A stretch of 43,404 nucleotides of DNA from Azospirillum melinis (GTDB lineage Bacteria > Pseudomonadota > Alphaproteobacteria > Azospirillales > Azospirillaceae). The translations under genes and the position numbers were made by a program. The notes beneath the pieces are model-generated. The model worked only from the letters and a program-made list of their open reading frames with translations. It did not search any database and was not told where the DNA came from. The stretch lies in contig NZ_WHOS01000060.1 of NCBI RefSeq assembly GCF_013340935.1, positions 1 to 43,404 of the forward strand, read 5' to 3'. Of the stretch, positions 24,333-32,590 are shown piece by piece. Numbering within the stretch: position 1 is the first letter of the stretch; every line of letters begins with the position of its first letter.

Positions 24333-25067
24333 TCACCCGGCCGCAGAGACGAAGTCCACCGCCGCCTGCGTGTGCAGCCGTGTGGTGTCGAAAACCGGGA
24401 AGCCCGGCAGGTCGGGCTGATCGATCAGCAGGAAGATCTCGGTGCAGCCCAGGATCACGCCCCCGGCGCCGCGGCGGCGCAGATCCTCGACGATGCGCAG
24501 GTACTCGGCCTTGGAGTCGGGGCGGAGGTCGCGCCGGACCAACTCGTCGAAGATGATGCGGTCGACAAGGGTCTGGTCGGCCTCGTCGGGCACCAGAAGC
24601 TCGACACCGAAACGGTCGCGGAACCGCTCCGCCAGCAGGTCGGACCGCATGGTCGCCGCGGTGCCGAGCAGGCCGACCCGCCGCAGCCCGGCCTTCGCGA
24701 TCGCCTCGCCCGTCGGGTCGGCGATGTGGATGAAGGGGATTCTGCGGCCGGCCATGATCGGCTCCACCACCCGGTGCATGGTGTTGGACACGCAGATGAC
24801 CAGATCGGCGCCGGCCCGCTCCAGCGCATCGACCTTGCCGGAGAGATAGCGTTCGGCGCCGTTCCAGTCACCGGTGCGGACGAAATGCTCGATGTTGCCG
24901 AAATTCACGCTGACGATGACGATCTCGCCGTTGTCCCAGTTGCCCAGCCGGGCATTCAGCCCGTCGTTGAGAAGACGGTAATATTCGCCGGTGGCCTGAT
25001 TGCTCATGCCGCCGAGCACGCCGATGGTCTTCTGCGGCAGGGGGCGAACGGTTGGATGGATCGTCAT
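24333..25067 (-). CDS. Asp/Glu-racemase-superfamily amino acid racemase
   Basis: A 244-residue cofactor-independent racemase fold. KTIGVLGGMSNQATGEYYRL (13-32) starts the first domain. The usual catalytic pair is two cysteines: the second is present as C208 in GVILGCTE, but the first position is serine (S94 in ICVSNTMH; classical enzymes have CNT). E. coli YgeA, a broad-specificity amino acid racemase, has Thr at the same place, so activity with one Cys is possible. The start at 25067 (MTIHPTVRPL) has AGGAG ten bases upstream; an ATG at 25085 is the alternative. It follows the crotonase-family gene by 53 bases, probably in one transcript. Confidence 0.88.
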   Translation of the reverse strand: MTIHPTVRPLPQKTIGVLGGMSNQATGEYYRLLNDGLNARLGNWDNGEIVIVSVNFGNIEHFVRTGDWNGAERYLSGKVDALERAGADLVICVSNTMHRVVEPIMAGRRIPFIHIADPTGEAIAKAGLRRVGLLGTAATMRSDLLAERFRDRFGVELLVPDEADQTLVDRIIFDELVRRDLRPDSKAEYLRIVEDLRRRGAGGVILGCTEIFLLIDQPDLPGFPVFDTTRLHTQAAVDFVSAAG

Positions 25068-25120
25068 CGCGGTGTGGCTCCTCATTGGCTTGTCCTGAAC
25101 ATGCCGTGAGCCTTAGCACG

Positions 25121-25912
25121 TCACCGCCCGGTGAACACCGGCTTCCGCTTTTCCAGGAAAGCCCTGTAGCCCTCGCGGAAATCCCCGGTGCCGAAGCAGC
25201 GATAGCATTCGGCGATCTCCGCCTCGGTCAGCGGCGCCGGATCGGAGAGGCGGCGGACATAGCGCTTGTGCAGGGTCGCGGCCAGTGGCGCACCGGCGGC
25301 GATGCGCTGGATTGTGGCGGCGACCTCCGCCTCGAAGCCTTCATCCGGGACGGTGCGGTGGACGAGGTTCTTGTCCTTGGCCTCCGCCGCACCGAAGACG
25401 CGGCCCTCCAGCAGGATTTCCAGCGCCGCCGGACCGCCGGCGACATCGGCCACCAGCTTCAGCTCCGTCGGCCCCATGGAGATGCCGAGCCGGCTGACCG
25501 GCACGCCGAAGCGGCTGCTCTCCGAACAGACCCTGAGGTCGCAGGCCAGCGCCACTGCCAGACCGATGCCGCAGCAAGGGCCGTCGATGGCGGCCAGAAC
25601 CGGATGGCGCAAGGCACGCAGGCCATCCAGCCCCTCGTCCATCAGATCGCTATAGCTCGCCCCCTGTTCGGGGCTGTTGCGCTCGCTCTCGAACTCCGAG
25701 ATGTCGGCGCCGGGGGAGAAGGTGCGGGCACCATTGGCGCCGGGACCGCCGCGCATGACGACGATGCGGACACCCTCGTCGGCTTCCAGCGCGCTCAGGT
25801 GCCCGATCAGGGCGTGCCACATCGGCTTGTCGAAGGCGTTCAGCTTGTCCGGGTTGGACAGGGTCAGGGTTGCAACCGCTCCATCGCGGGTCAGGGTGAT
25901 GGTGCCGGCCAT
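25121..25912 (-). CDS. Enoyl-CoA hydratase/isomerase (crotonase) family protein
   Basis: A 263-residue crotonase-fold enzyme acting on acyl-CoA thioesters. The oxyanion-hole segments are visible: TFSPGADISEF (64-74) and AIDGPCCGIGLAVALACDLR (108-127). Of the two glutamates used by classical hydratases, the first is Val here (FGVPVSRLGI, V139), while the second region (ALEILLEG, E165) is kept. A plain enoyl-CoA hydratase is therefore doubtful; an isomerase, hydrolase or other crotonase activity is possible. The C-terminus RKPVFTGR is typical of the family. Start at 25912 follows GGAGA. The racemase-family gene follows after 53 bases. Confidence 0.9.
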   Translation of the reverse strand: MAGTITLTRDGAVATLTLSNPDKLNAFDKPMWHALIGHLSALEADEGVRIVVMRGGPGANGARTFSPGADISEFESERNSPEQGASYSDLMDEGLDGLRALRHPVLAAIDGPCCGIGLAVALACDLRVCSESSRFGVPVSRLGISMGPTELKLVADVAGGPAALEILLEGRVFGAAEAKDKNLVHRTVPDEGFEAEVAATIQRIAAGAPLAATLHKRYVRRLSDPAPLTEAEIAECYRCFGTGDFREGYRAFLEKRKPVFTGR

Positions 25913-26113
25913 GCCGCAGTCTCCATCCGTTGCCGTATGGGCGCGTACCATAGCGCCCTGCTGCCGGGACGCAAGCTGCCCGGTGTTGCGGTGCGGAACG
26001 GGTGGGCCGCAAGGGTGGAAGGGGAGGTACCGAAAAAAGTGAGGGGAGGGTGAATTTTCCTCTTGCGGCGGAGGCCGTGTTTCCGTAGAAAGCGGCTCCC
26101 GGACGACGGGAGC

Positions 26114-26188
26114 GCGGGCGTAGCTCAGGGGTAGAGCACAACCTTGCCAAGGTTGGGGTCGAGGGTTCGAATCCCTTCGCCCGCTCCA
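26114..26188 (+). tRNA. tRNA-Gly (anticodon GCC)
   Basis: A complete 75-base cloverleaf including the encoded CCA. The acceptor GCGGGCG (26114-26120) pairs with CGCCCGC (26178-26184); the D arm has GCTC and GAGC; the anticodon arm CAACC-TTGCCAA-GGTTG places GCC at 26146-26148; the T arm is GAGGG-TTCGAAT-CCCTT. It precedes rsmB on the same strand. Confidence 0.97.
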
Positions 26189-26335
26189 GTTATCCGGTGA
26201 AAGCGAAGATCAAAGGGCCGGGCGGCAACGCGCCGGCCCTTCGCTTTTCCGGCTTCCGCGGCCCGGCAACGGGCTTTTGAAATCGCTGGGTATCCCGTAT
26301 CGACACTGGCCGTCCGGCGCGCTAGATCCATACAC

Positions 26336-27631
26336 ATGACCGACACTTCCCTCGCCGCCCGCGGCGTTGCGCTCGACTTGCTGCGCGACGTGCTGCGCAA
26401 GTCCGTCCCCTTCGACGACGCGTTCGACGCGCATCCCGAACTGGCGGCGTTGCAGCCGCGCGACCGCGGCTTCGTCCGCCTGCTGGTCGCCACCGTCCTG
26501 CGCCGGCTGGGCCAGATCGACGAGATGATCCAGGCCAGCCTCGCCAAGCCGGGCCTGCCCAAGGCGGCCATCCACGACATGCTGCGGCTGGGCACGGCGC
26601 AGCTGGTGTTCCTGAACACCCCCGCCCACGCCGCCGTCGACACCGCGGTGGAATTGGCGGCAGCGCGCAACGCCGCTCCCTACAAGGGGCTGATCAACGC
26701 CGTGCTCCGCCGCATCGGGCGCGAGGGGGCGGAGATGGCGGCGCGGCAGGATGCCGGGCGGCTGAACACGCCGGACTGGCTGTGGCTGTCCTGGCGCTCC
26801 GCCTATGGCACCGCCCGCACCCGCGGCATCGTCGAGGCGCACCTGCACGAGGCGCCGCTCGACATCACGGTGAAGTCCGACCCCGCCGGCTGGGCGGAGC
26901 GGTTGGGCGCCACCCTGCTGCCGACCGGATCGCTGCGCCGTCCGACCGGCGGGTCGGTGACCGAGCTTCCGGGCTTCGAGGACGGGGAATGGTGGATCCA
27001 GGATCTCGCCGCCTCGCTGCCGGCCAAGCTGTTCGGCGATCTGGCGGGCAAACGGGTGTTCGACCTGTGCGCCGCCCCCGGCGGCAAAACGGCGCAGCTG
27101 GTGGTGCGGGGCGCGCAGGTCACCGCCATCGACCGCTCGGCCCGCCGGCTGGAGCGGGTGACGGAGAACCTGAAGCGCCTGCACCTTGAGGCCGATGTGC
27201 TGGCCGCCGACGCCACCACCTGGGAGCCGGAGGAGCCGGCCGACGCCGTGCTGCTCGATGCGCCCTGCTCGGCTACGGGTGCGATCCGGCGGCATCCCGA
27301 CATTCTTCGGGTCAAAACGCCCGACGACATCGCCAAGCTGGCCCGTGCCCAGTCGCGGCTGCTCGCCCGCTCGGTCGAGCTGGTGAAGCCTGGCGGCACG
27401 CTGATCTACTGCACCTGCTCCATCCAGCCGGAAGAGGGGGAGATGCAGGTCGCCCGCCTGCTGGAACAGGACAGGCGGGTGGAGCGTTGGCCTGTGACCG
27501 CCGACGAGCTCGGCGGCCTGTCGGAGCCGATCAACGAGGCGGGGGAGGTTCGCAGCCTGCCGGGCATGCTGGCCGATCTCGGCGGGATCGACGGCTTCTT
27601 CGTGGCACGCCTGCGCCGGCGCCCGGACTAA
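26336..27631 (+). CDS. rsmB: 16S rRNA (cytosine-967-C5) methyltransferase
   Basis: Methylates C967 of 16S rRNA using SAM. The 431-residue protein has the family layout: NusB-like RNA-binding domain (about 1-140, with LQPRDRGFVRLLVATVLRRL and APYKGLINAVLRRIGREG), then a Rossmann methyltransferase with DLCAAPGGKTAQL (SAM loop), DAPCSATGAIRRHPD (motif IV with one catalytic Cys) and IYCTCSIQPEEGE (motif VI with the nucleophilic Cys). The start at 26336 lacks a clear ribosome site. The order rsmB, heparinase-like, purH on one strand suggests an extended transcript. Confidence 0.95.
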   Translation: MTDTSLAARGVALDLLRDVLRKSVPFDDAFDAHPELAALQPRDRGFVRLLVATVLRRLGQIDEMIQASLAKPGLPKAAIHDMLRLGTAQLVFLNTPAHAAVDTAVELAAARNAAPYKGLINAVLRRIGREGAEMAARQDAGRLNTPDWLWLSWRSAYGTARTRGIVEAHLHEAPLDITVKSDPAGWAERLGATLLPTGSLRRPTGGSVTELPGFEDGEWWIQDLAASLPAKLFGDLAGKRVFDLCAAPGGKTAQLVVRGAQVTAIDRSARRLERVTENLKRLHLEADVLAADATTWEPEEPADAVLLDAPCSATGAIRRHPDILRVKTPDDIAKLARAQSRLLARSVELVKPGGTLIYCTCSIQPEEGEMQVARLLEQDRRVERWPVTADELGGLSEPINEAGEVRSLPGMLADLGGIDGFFVARLRRRPD

Positions 27632-27796
27632 AGCTTTTTGCGGTCCGCACCGCGGGATAAATCCCAGCCCTGTCTTGCGGTGCGGGCGGCGAATTGATAC
27701 GACACGAGCCATGCTTCCGTCCGCGCTCTCCCGCACCGCATCATCACCCTCCGCCGGCTGCCGACGCCGCTTGCGGTCCTGAAGGAGTCGGCGCAG

Positions 27797-29464
27797 ATGG
27801 GCGACGGGAACGGACGGTTTCGCAGCGGCATGGCGCGCCTTGCCTATGGGAACCCCCTCTACGCCCTGATGCTGGGCGGCAAGGCGCCGGGCGCGCTGGC
27901 GGTGATCCCGCCCGATCCCTGGCCGGGCGATACCGACAACGGCAACGCCATGCTGGCCGGCCGGATGAGCTTCGCCGGCCAACCGGTCACGGTCGACCCC
28001 AACGGTGTGCCCAACTGGCGGCCCCAGGGCGTCAGCCCCGGCTGGCTGCGCGCCGCCCACGGCTTCGAATGGCTGCGCGACCTGCGCGCGGTCGGCGGCG
28101 ACACCGCGCGGCGCCGGGCGCGGGTGCTGGTGTGGTCCTGGCTGGACCAGAACGGCGGCTGGCACTCGCAGAGCTGGGCGCCCGACGTGCTGGGCATGCG
28201 GCTGTCCAGTTGGATCGGTCTGCACGATTTCTACTGCGCGTCCGCCGACGACGAGTTCCGTGCCCGGGTGTTCGAGAGCATGGCCCGCCAGCTTCGCCAC
28301 CTGCTGCGGGTGGCGCCGGCCAAGCTGGACGGCGAGCGGCTGATCGGCGCGATCAAGGGCCTGCTCTACGGCGGCTATTGCCTGCCCGACCAGGACAGGG
28401 CGGCACGGGAGGCGTTGCGCCTGCTCGACAAGGAGCTGCCCCGTCAGATCCTGCCCGATGGCGGCCATGTGGAGCGCAACCCGTCGATCCAGATGCGGGT
28501 GCTGCGCGACCTGATCGACATGCGCGCCGTTCTGCGCGTCGCGAAGGAGGAGGTGCCGGAAACCCTCCAGCACGCCATCGACCGCATGACGCCGGCCCTG
28601 CGCTTCTTCCGCCATGTCGATGGCAGCCTCGCCCTGTTCAATGGCGGGCGGGAGGAGGAGCCGGCGCTGATCGACACGGTGCTGGCCCAGGCCGATGCCC
28701 GCGGCCGTCCGTTGAAAAGCGCGCCGCACACCGGCTTCGAGCGTCTGCTCGCCGGGCGCACGCTGGTGCTGCTCGACACCGGCGCGCCGCCGCCGGCCGG
28801 GCTGGACCGCACCGCCCATGCCGGCACCCTGTCGATGGAGGTTTCCGTCAACAAGGAGCGGCTGATCGTCAATTGCGGCAGCCACCCGTCACAGCGCGGA
28901 CCCTGGCGCGCGGCGCTGGCCGGCACCTCCGCCCATTCGACCATGGCGGTCGCCGACACCAATTCGTCGGAAGTGCTGGAGAAGGGCGGGCTCGGCCGCC
29001 GGCCGACGCATGTCAGCTGCGAACGCCAGGAATCGGACGGCGCCATGCTGGTGGTGGCCACCCACAACGGCTACAGCAAGGGCTTCGGCCTGCTGCACCG
29101 CCGCCGCGTCTATCTGGCCGACAATGGCGAGGATCTGCGCGGCGAGGACACGCTGGAGCCGGTGATCGGCGCCACGCCCCAACCGCAGCCCTATGCCATC
29201 CGCTTCCACCTGCACCCCAATGTCCAGGTCGTTCCGGTTCAGGCGCAGGGCAATGGGGGCAACGATCAGGTGCTGCTGCGCCTGCCCAGCGGCAATGCCT
29301 GGCGCATGCGGGTGACCGGCGCCGTGCTGGAGGTGGCGGAGAGCGTCTATCTCGGCAGCGGGGAGGAACCCCGTCGCACCCGGCAGATCATGATGCAGGG
29401 ACAATGCGGACCCGAAGGGCTGACGGTGAAATGGGCCTTGCGCCGCGAGCGCAAGGCGGCGTAA
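27797..29464 (+). CDS. Heparinase II/III-family protein
   Basis: A 555-residue protein of the heparinase II/III-like group. The N-terminal alpha/alpha-toroid part contains NWRPQGVSPGWLRAAHGFEW, GLLYGGYCLPDQDRAAREAL and LPDGGHVERNPSIQMRVLRD, and the C-terminal beta region contains AGTLSMEVSVNKERLIVNCG, AHSTMAVADTNSSEV and THNGYSKGFGLLHRRRVYLA, with the NxG and H residues typical of the family. The substrate is probably an acidic polysaccharide, but in this rsmB-purH neighbourhood it is unknown. It has no clear signal peptide at this start. ATG 27797 follows AAGGAG by nine bases, so the start is well placed; the frame is open upstream only without a usable start. Confidence 0.88.
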   Translation: MGDGNGRFRSGMARLAYGNPLYALMLGGKAPGALAVIPPDPWPGDTDNGNAMLAGRMSFAGQPVTVDPNGVPNWRPQGVSPGWLRAAHGFEWLRDLRAVGGDTARRRARVLVWSWLDQNGGWHSQSWAPDVLGMRLSSWIGLHDFYCASADDEFRARVFESMARQLRHLLRVAPAKLDGERLIGAIKGLLYGGYCLPDQDRAAREALRLLDKELPRQILPDGGHVERNPSIQMRVLRDLIDMRAVLRVAKEEVPETLQHAIDRMTPALRFFRHVDGSLALFNGGREEEPALIDTVLAQADARGRPLKSAPHTGFERLLAGRTLVLLDTGAPPPAGLDRTAHAGTLSMEVSVNKERLIVNCGSHPSQRGPWRAALAGTSAHSTMAVADTNSSEVLEKGGLGRRPTHVSCERQESDGAMLVVATHNGYSKGFGLLHRRRVYLADNGEDLRGEDTLEPVIGATPQPQPYAIRFHLHPNVQVVPVQAQGNGGNDQVLLRLPSGNAWRMRVTGAVLEVAESVYLGSGEEPRRTRQIMMQGQCGPEGLTVKWALRRERKAA

Positions 29465-29517
29465 ATCGCGCCCATCCGCGGTGGCCGGGCCTATTCCCTT
29501 CGGGAGAGGCGTGGAAA

Positions 29518-29690
29518 CACGGATGAACACGGGATTTTTTGGGCACGGACGACCACGGGACTCTTCACGCCGTGCTTATCCATGTCCGTCCGGGCCGGCA
29601 ATGTGCAGACGGGCGGGCGGACGCGGATAAGCACAGCTGAGCGGCATTTCCGTGGTCGTCCGTGCTTTTCTTCTTCCGTGCTTGTCCGGG
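29518..29690. repeat. Nested inverted-repeat element before purH
   Basis: A perfect 16-base inverted repeat, GCACGGACGACCACGG (29543-29558) with CCGTGGTCGTCCGTGC (29650-29665), encloses a second perfect ten-base pair, GTGCTTATCC (29572-29581) with GGATAAGCAC (29625-29634), continued by GTCCG/CGGAC. Outside lies an imperfect pair, 29518-29532 with 29676-29690 (11 of 15 positions). All arms are variants of one unit of the type CACGGAnnAnCACGG, with three copies in each orientation. It may be a dispersed repeat or a large hairpin in the purH leader. Confidence 0.8.
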
Positions 29691-29744
29691 TCTCCCCGGT
29701 TGCCTGCGGCCATATGCAATTCCCGCAGCGATCAGGATGACGCC

Positions 29745-31349
29745 ATGAGCCCGCCCAAAGCCAACCACGCCCCCGCCCCCGACAAGGTCCGCATCGCCCG
29801 CGCCCTGATTTCCGTGTCCGACAAGGCCGGTCTGGTGGAACTGGGCAAGGCGCTCGCCGCCCGCGGCGTCGAGATCCTGTCGACCGGCGGGTCGGCCCAG
29901 CGTCTGGCCGAGGCCGGCGTGCCGGTCAAGGAGGTCTCCGACCACACCGGCTTCCCGGAGATCATGGACGGCCGCGTCAAGACCCTGCACCCACGCGTCC
30001 ATGGCGGCATCCTGGCCCGCCGCGACATCCACGCCGACGCGATGGCCCAGCACGACATCCCCGGCATCGATCTGGTGGTGGTCAACCTCTACCCCTTCGA
30101 GGCGACGGTCGCCAAGGGCGCTGCCTATGACGATTGCGTCGAGAACATCGACATCGGCGGGCCGGCGATGATCCGCGCCGCCGCCAAGAACCACGACTTC
30201 GTCGCCATCGTCACCGAGCCGTCCGACTACGAGGCGGTGATGGACGAGCTGGCGACCCATGACGGCTGCGTCACGCTGGCCCTGCGTCGCAAGCTGGCCC
30301 AGCGCGCCTATGCCCGCACCGCCGCCTACGATGCCGCCATCTCCACCTGGCTGGCCGGCCAGCTGGGTGAGACCTTCCCGCCGCGCACCACCCTGTCGGG
30401 CTCGCTGGCGCAGACCCTGCGCTATGGCGAGAACCCGCACCAGCAGGCGGCCTTCTACGTCACCGGCGAGAAGCGTCCGGGCGTCTCCACCGCCGTGCAG
30501 TTGCAGGGCAAGGAGCTGTCCTACAACAACCTGAACGACACCGATGCCGCTTTCGAGCTGGTGGCGGAGTTCGAGCAGCCGGCCGTTGCCATCATCAAGC
30601 ACGCCAACCCCTGTGGCGTCGCCCAGGGTGCCAGCCTGCTGGAGGCCTACAAGTCGGCCCTGCTATGCGATCCGGTCAGCGCCTTCGGCGGCATCATCGC
30701 CGTCAACCGCAGCCTGGATGCCGAGACGGCCGAGGAGATCTCCAAGCTGTTCGCCGAGGTGGTGATTGCCCCCGACGCCGACGAGGCCGCCCGCGCGCTG
30801 CTCGCCACCAAGAAGAACCTGCGCGTGCTGCTGACCAAGGACGTGCCGAACCCGGCCGAGCCCGACATGATGATCAAGCAGCTGTCGGGCGGCTTCCTGC
30901 TGCAGAACCGCGACAGCGGCCGCATCGACCCGGCCGAGCTGAAGGTTGTCACCAAGCGCGCGCCGACCGAACAGGAACTGTCCGACCTGCTGTTCGCCTT
31001 CCGCGTCGCCAAGCACGTCAAGTCGAATGCCATCGTCTATGCCAAGAACGGCGCCACTGTGGGCGTCGGCGCCGGCCAGATGAGCCGTGTCGATTCGGCC
31101 CGTATCGCCGCCATCAAGTCGGGTGAAGCCGCCAAGGCCGCCGGCCTGTCGGAGCCGCTGACCAAGGGCTCCGTGGTTGCGTCGGACGCCTTCTTCCCCT
31201 TCGCCGACGGCCTTCTGGCCGCGGCGGAAGCGGGGGTGACGGCGGTGATCCAGCCGGGCGGTTCGATCCGCGACAACGACGTGATCGCCGCCGCGGACGA
31301 GAAGGGTCTGGCGATGGTGCTGACCGGAATGCGGCACTTCCGGCATTGA
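29745..31349 (+). CDS. purH: Bifunctional AICAR transformylase / IMP cyclohydrolase
   Basis: Catalyses the last two steps of purine nucleotide synthesis, AICAR to FAICAR to IMP. The 534-residue product has the MGS-like cyclohydrolase domain (about 15-215: ISVSDKAGLVELGKALAARG, MDGRVKTLHPRVHGGILARR) and the transformylase domain (TLRYGENPHQQAAFY, AIIKHANPCGVAQG, and the end FPFADGLLAAAEAGVTAVIQ with GGSIRDNDVIAAADEKGLAM and TGMRHFRH). Length is normal. Start at 29745 follows AGGA by eight bases. The terminator at 31362 ends the run. Confidence 0.97.
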   Translation: MSPPKANHAPAPDKVRIARALISVSDKAGLVELGKALAARGVEILSTGGSAQRLAEAGVPVKEVSDHTGFPEIMDGRVKTLHPRVHGGILARRDIHADAMAQHDIPGIDLVVVNLYPFEATVAKGAAYDDCVENIDIGGPAMIRAAAKNHDFVAIVTEPSDYEAVMDELATHDGCVTLALRRKLAQRAYARTAAYDAAISTWLAGQLGETFPPRTTLSGSLAQTLRYGENPHQQAAFYVTGEKRPGVSTAVQLQGKELSYNNLNDTDAAFELVAEFEQPAVAIIKHANPCGVAQGASLLEAYKSALLCDPVSAFGGIIAVNRSLDAETAEEISKLFAEVVIAPDADEAARALLATKKNLRVLLTKDVPNPAEPDMMIKQLSGGFLLQNRDSGRIDPAELKVVTKRAPTEQELSDLLFAFRVAKHVKSNAIVYAKNGATVGVGAGQMSRVDSARIAAIKSGEAAKAAGLSEPLTKGSVVASDAFFPFADGLLAAAEAGVTAVIQPGGSIRDNDVIAAADEKGLAMVLTGMRHFRH

Positions 31350-31361
31350 TGATGTGAAACG

Positions 31362-31392
31362 AGCCCTCTCCCTTCAGGGGGGAGGGCTTTTT
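31362..31392 (+). terminator. Intrinsic terminator after purH
   Basis: AGCCCTCTCCC (31362-31372) pairs with GGGGGAGGGCT (31378-31388), one G-U pair, loop TTCAG, followed by TTTTT. It lies 13 bases after the purH stop codon and almost touches the convergent sigma-factor gene. Confidence 0.9.
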
Positions 31393-31393
31393 C

Positions 31394-32290
31394 TCACGCC
31401 TCCGCCAGCAGGTCGTCGGAATCCTCGACCCGCTTCAGCATCGACTGCCGCAGTTTCAGCAGTGCCCGGTGCTCCAGCTGGCGCACGCGCTCCTTGCTGA
31501 CGCCCAGCTCACGGCCGAGTTCCTCCAGCGTGGCGCCTTCCTCGCGCAGGCGGCGTTCGCGGATGATGGTGCGTTCGCGCGGGCTCAGTTCGCCCAGCGC
31601 CTCCGCCAGCCATTGCGACCGCGTGCTGGCGTCGCGCATGCCGATCACCACGTCCTCGGGCGAGGGGCGCTGGTCGGCCAGGAAATCCTGCCAGTCGTCG
31701 TCGGAGCCGTCGGCCACCGGCGTGTTCAGCGACTGGTCGGAACCGGACAGGCGCATTTCCATCGCCTCGACCTCGGACACCTCGACCTTCAGTTCACCGG
31801 CGATCCACTCGCGGCCTTCCCTGGTCAGGGGCGCACCGCTGCCGTTCTGGGTGGCGCTGTCGATCTTGGCACGCAGCCGGCGCAGGTTGAAGAACAGGGA
31901 TTTCTGCGCGGCGGTGGTGCCAGTCCGCACGATCGACCAGTTGCGCAGGATGTAGTCCTGCATGGCCGAGCGGATCCACCAGGCGGCGTAGGTGGAGAAA
32001 CGCACCTCGCGGTCCGGTTCGAAGCGGCTGGCCGCCTGCATCAGGCCGACATTGCCCTCCTGGACGAGATCGCCCATCGGCAGGCCGTAATTGCGGAAAC
32101 GCGATGCGGTGGCCACCACCAGACGGGTGTATGCCCGGACCAGCTGATGCAGGGCGCGTTCGTCGTTGCCCTCACGCCATTTTCGGGCGAGGTCGAATTC
32201 GTGGTCGCGCGACAGCAACGGCTCGCGCATGGATGCCTTGATGAAGCTCAGATTTGCACGCTGAGTCTCCGGATCGTCGATGTATGCCAT
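31394..32290 (-). CDS. rpoH: RNA polymerase sigma-32-family factor
   Basis: A 298-residue alternative sigma factor of the heat-shock group. Region 2 has LVRAYTRLVVATASRFRNYG and GDLVQEGNVGLMQAASRFEP, the -10 binding segment RFSTYAAWWIRSAMQDYILR follows (98-117), then the RpoH box QKSLFFNLRRLR (129-140) that marks this group, and region 4 with GATLEELGRELGVSKERVRQ. Alphaproteobacteria often carry two such factors; which paralogue this is cannot be told here. Start at 32290 follows GGGAAGGAAGGGA. The 300-base spacer upstream should hold its promoter. The HtrA-type gene at 1105 is a possible target. Confidence 0.95.
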   Translation of the reverse strand: MAYIDDPETQRANLSFIKASMREPLLSRDHEFDLARKWREGNDERALHQLVRAYTRLVVATASRFRNYGLPMGDLVQEGNVGLMQAASRFEPDREVRFSTYAAWWIRSAMQDYILRNWSIVRTGTTAAQKSLFFNLRRLRAKIDSATQNGSGAPLTREGREWIAGELKVEVSEVEAMEMRLSGSDQSLNTPVADGSDDDWQDFLADQRPSPEDVVIGMRDASTRSQWLAEALGELSPRERTIIRERRLREEGATLEELGRELGVSKERVRQLEHRALLKLRQSMLKRVEDSDDLLAEA

Positions 32291-32590
32291 CCGTCCCTTC
32301 CTTCCCGTCTGGGCGGCATCGTGTTCCTTCGCATATCCCCGTACTATCGGGTCTTCGCCGCTTTGCCGCCTGCCCCCGGTCGATGCCGTCGGGTTAAGAC
32401 AACAAGCATGAGCGCGCCCTGTTGCGGAATCATACGCAGGTGTAGGGGGAGCGGATCACCGGAGAGGCAAAGGAATTTTTCCGGCGATCCGTTTATGGAT
32501 GGCTGGTGAGGGGCGGAGAGCGGAAACTCTTTGCTGTTATTGTGGGAAGTTACGGTTGGGCGGAGCGATCTGGCAGAACCTGAAGTTGGG
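32291..32590. other. Spacer upstream of the sigma-factor gene
   Basis: Exactly 300 bases between the sigma-32-type start and the stop of the metallophosphoesterase-fold gene on the same strand. It should contain the rpoH promoter and 5' leader. I see no gene and no convincing consensus box or strong hairpin. Confidence 0.5.

Noticed and set aside
26210..28885. Open frame of 891 codons on the minus strand
   Set aside because: Antisense to rsmB and the heparinase-like gene, both of which have clear family motifs; composition is low complexity.
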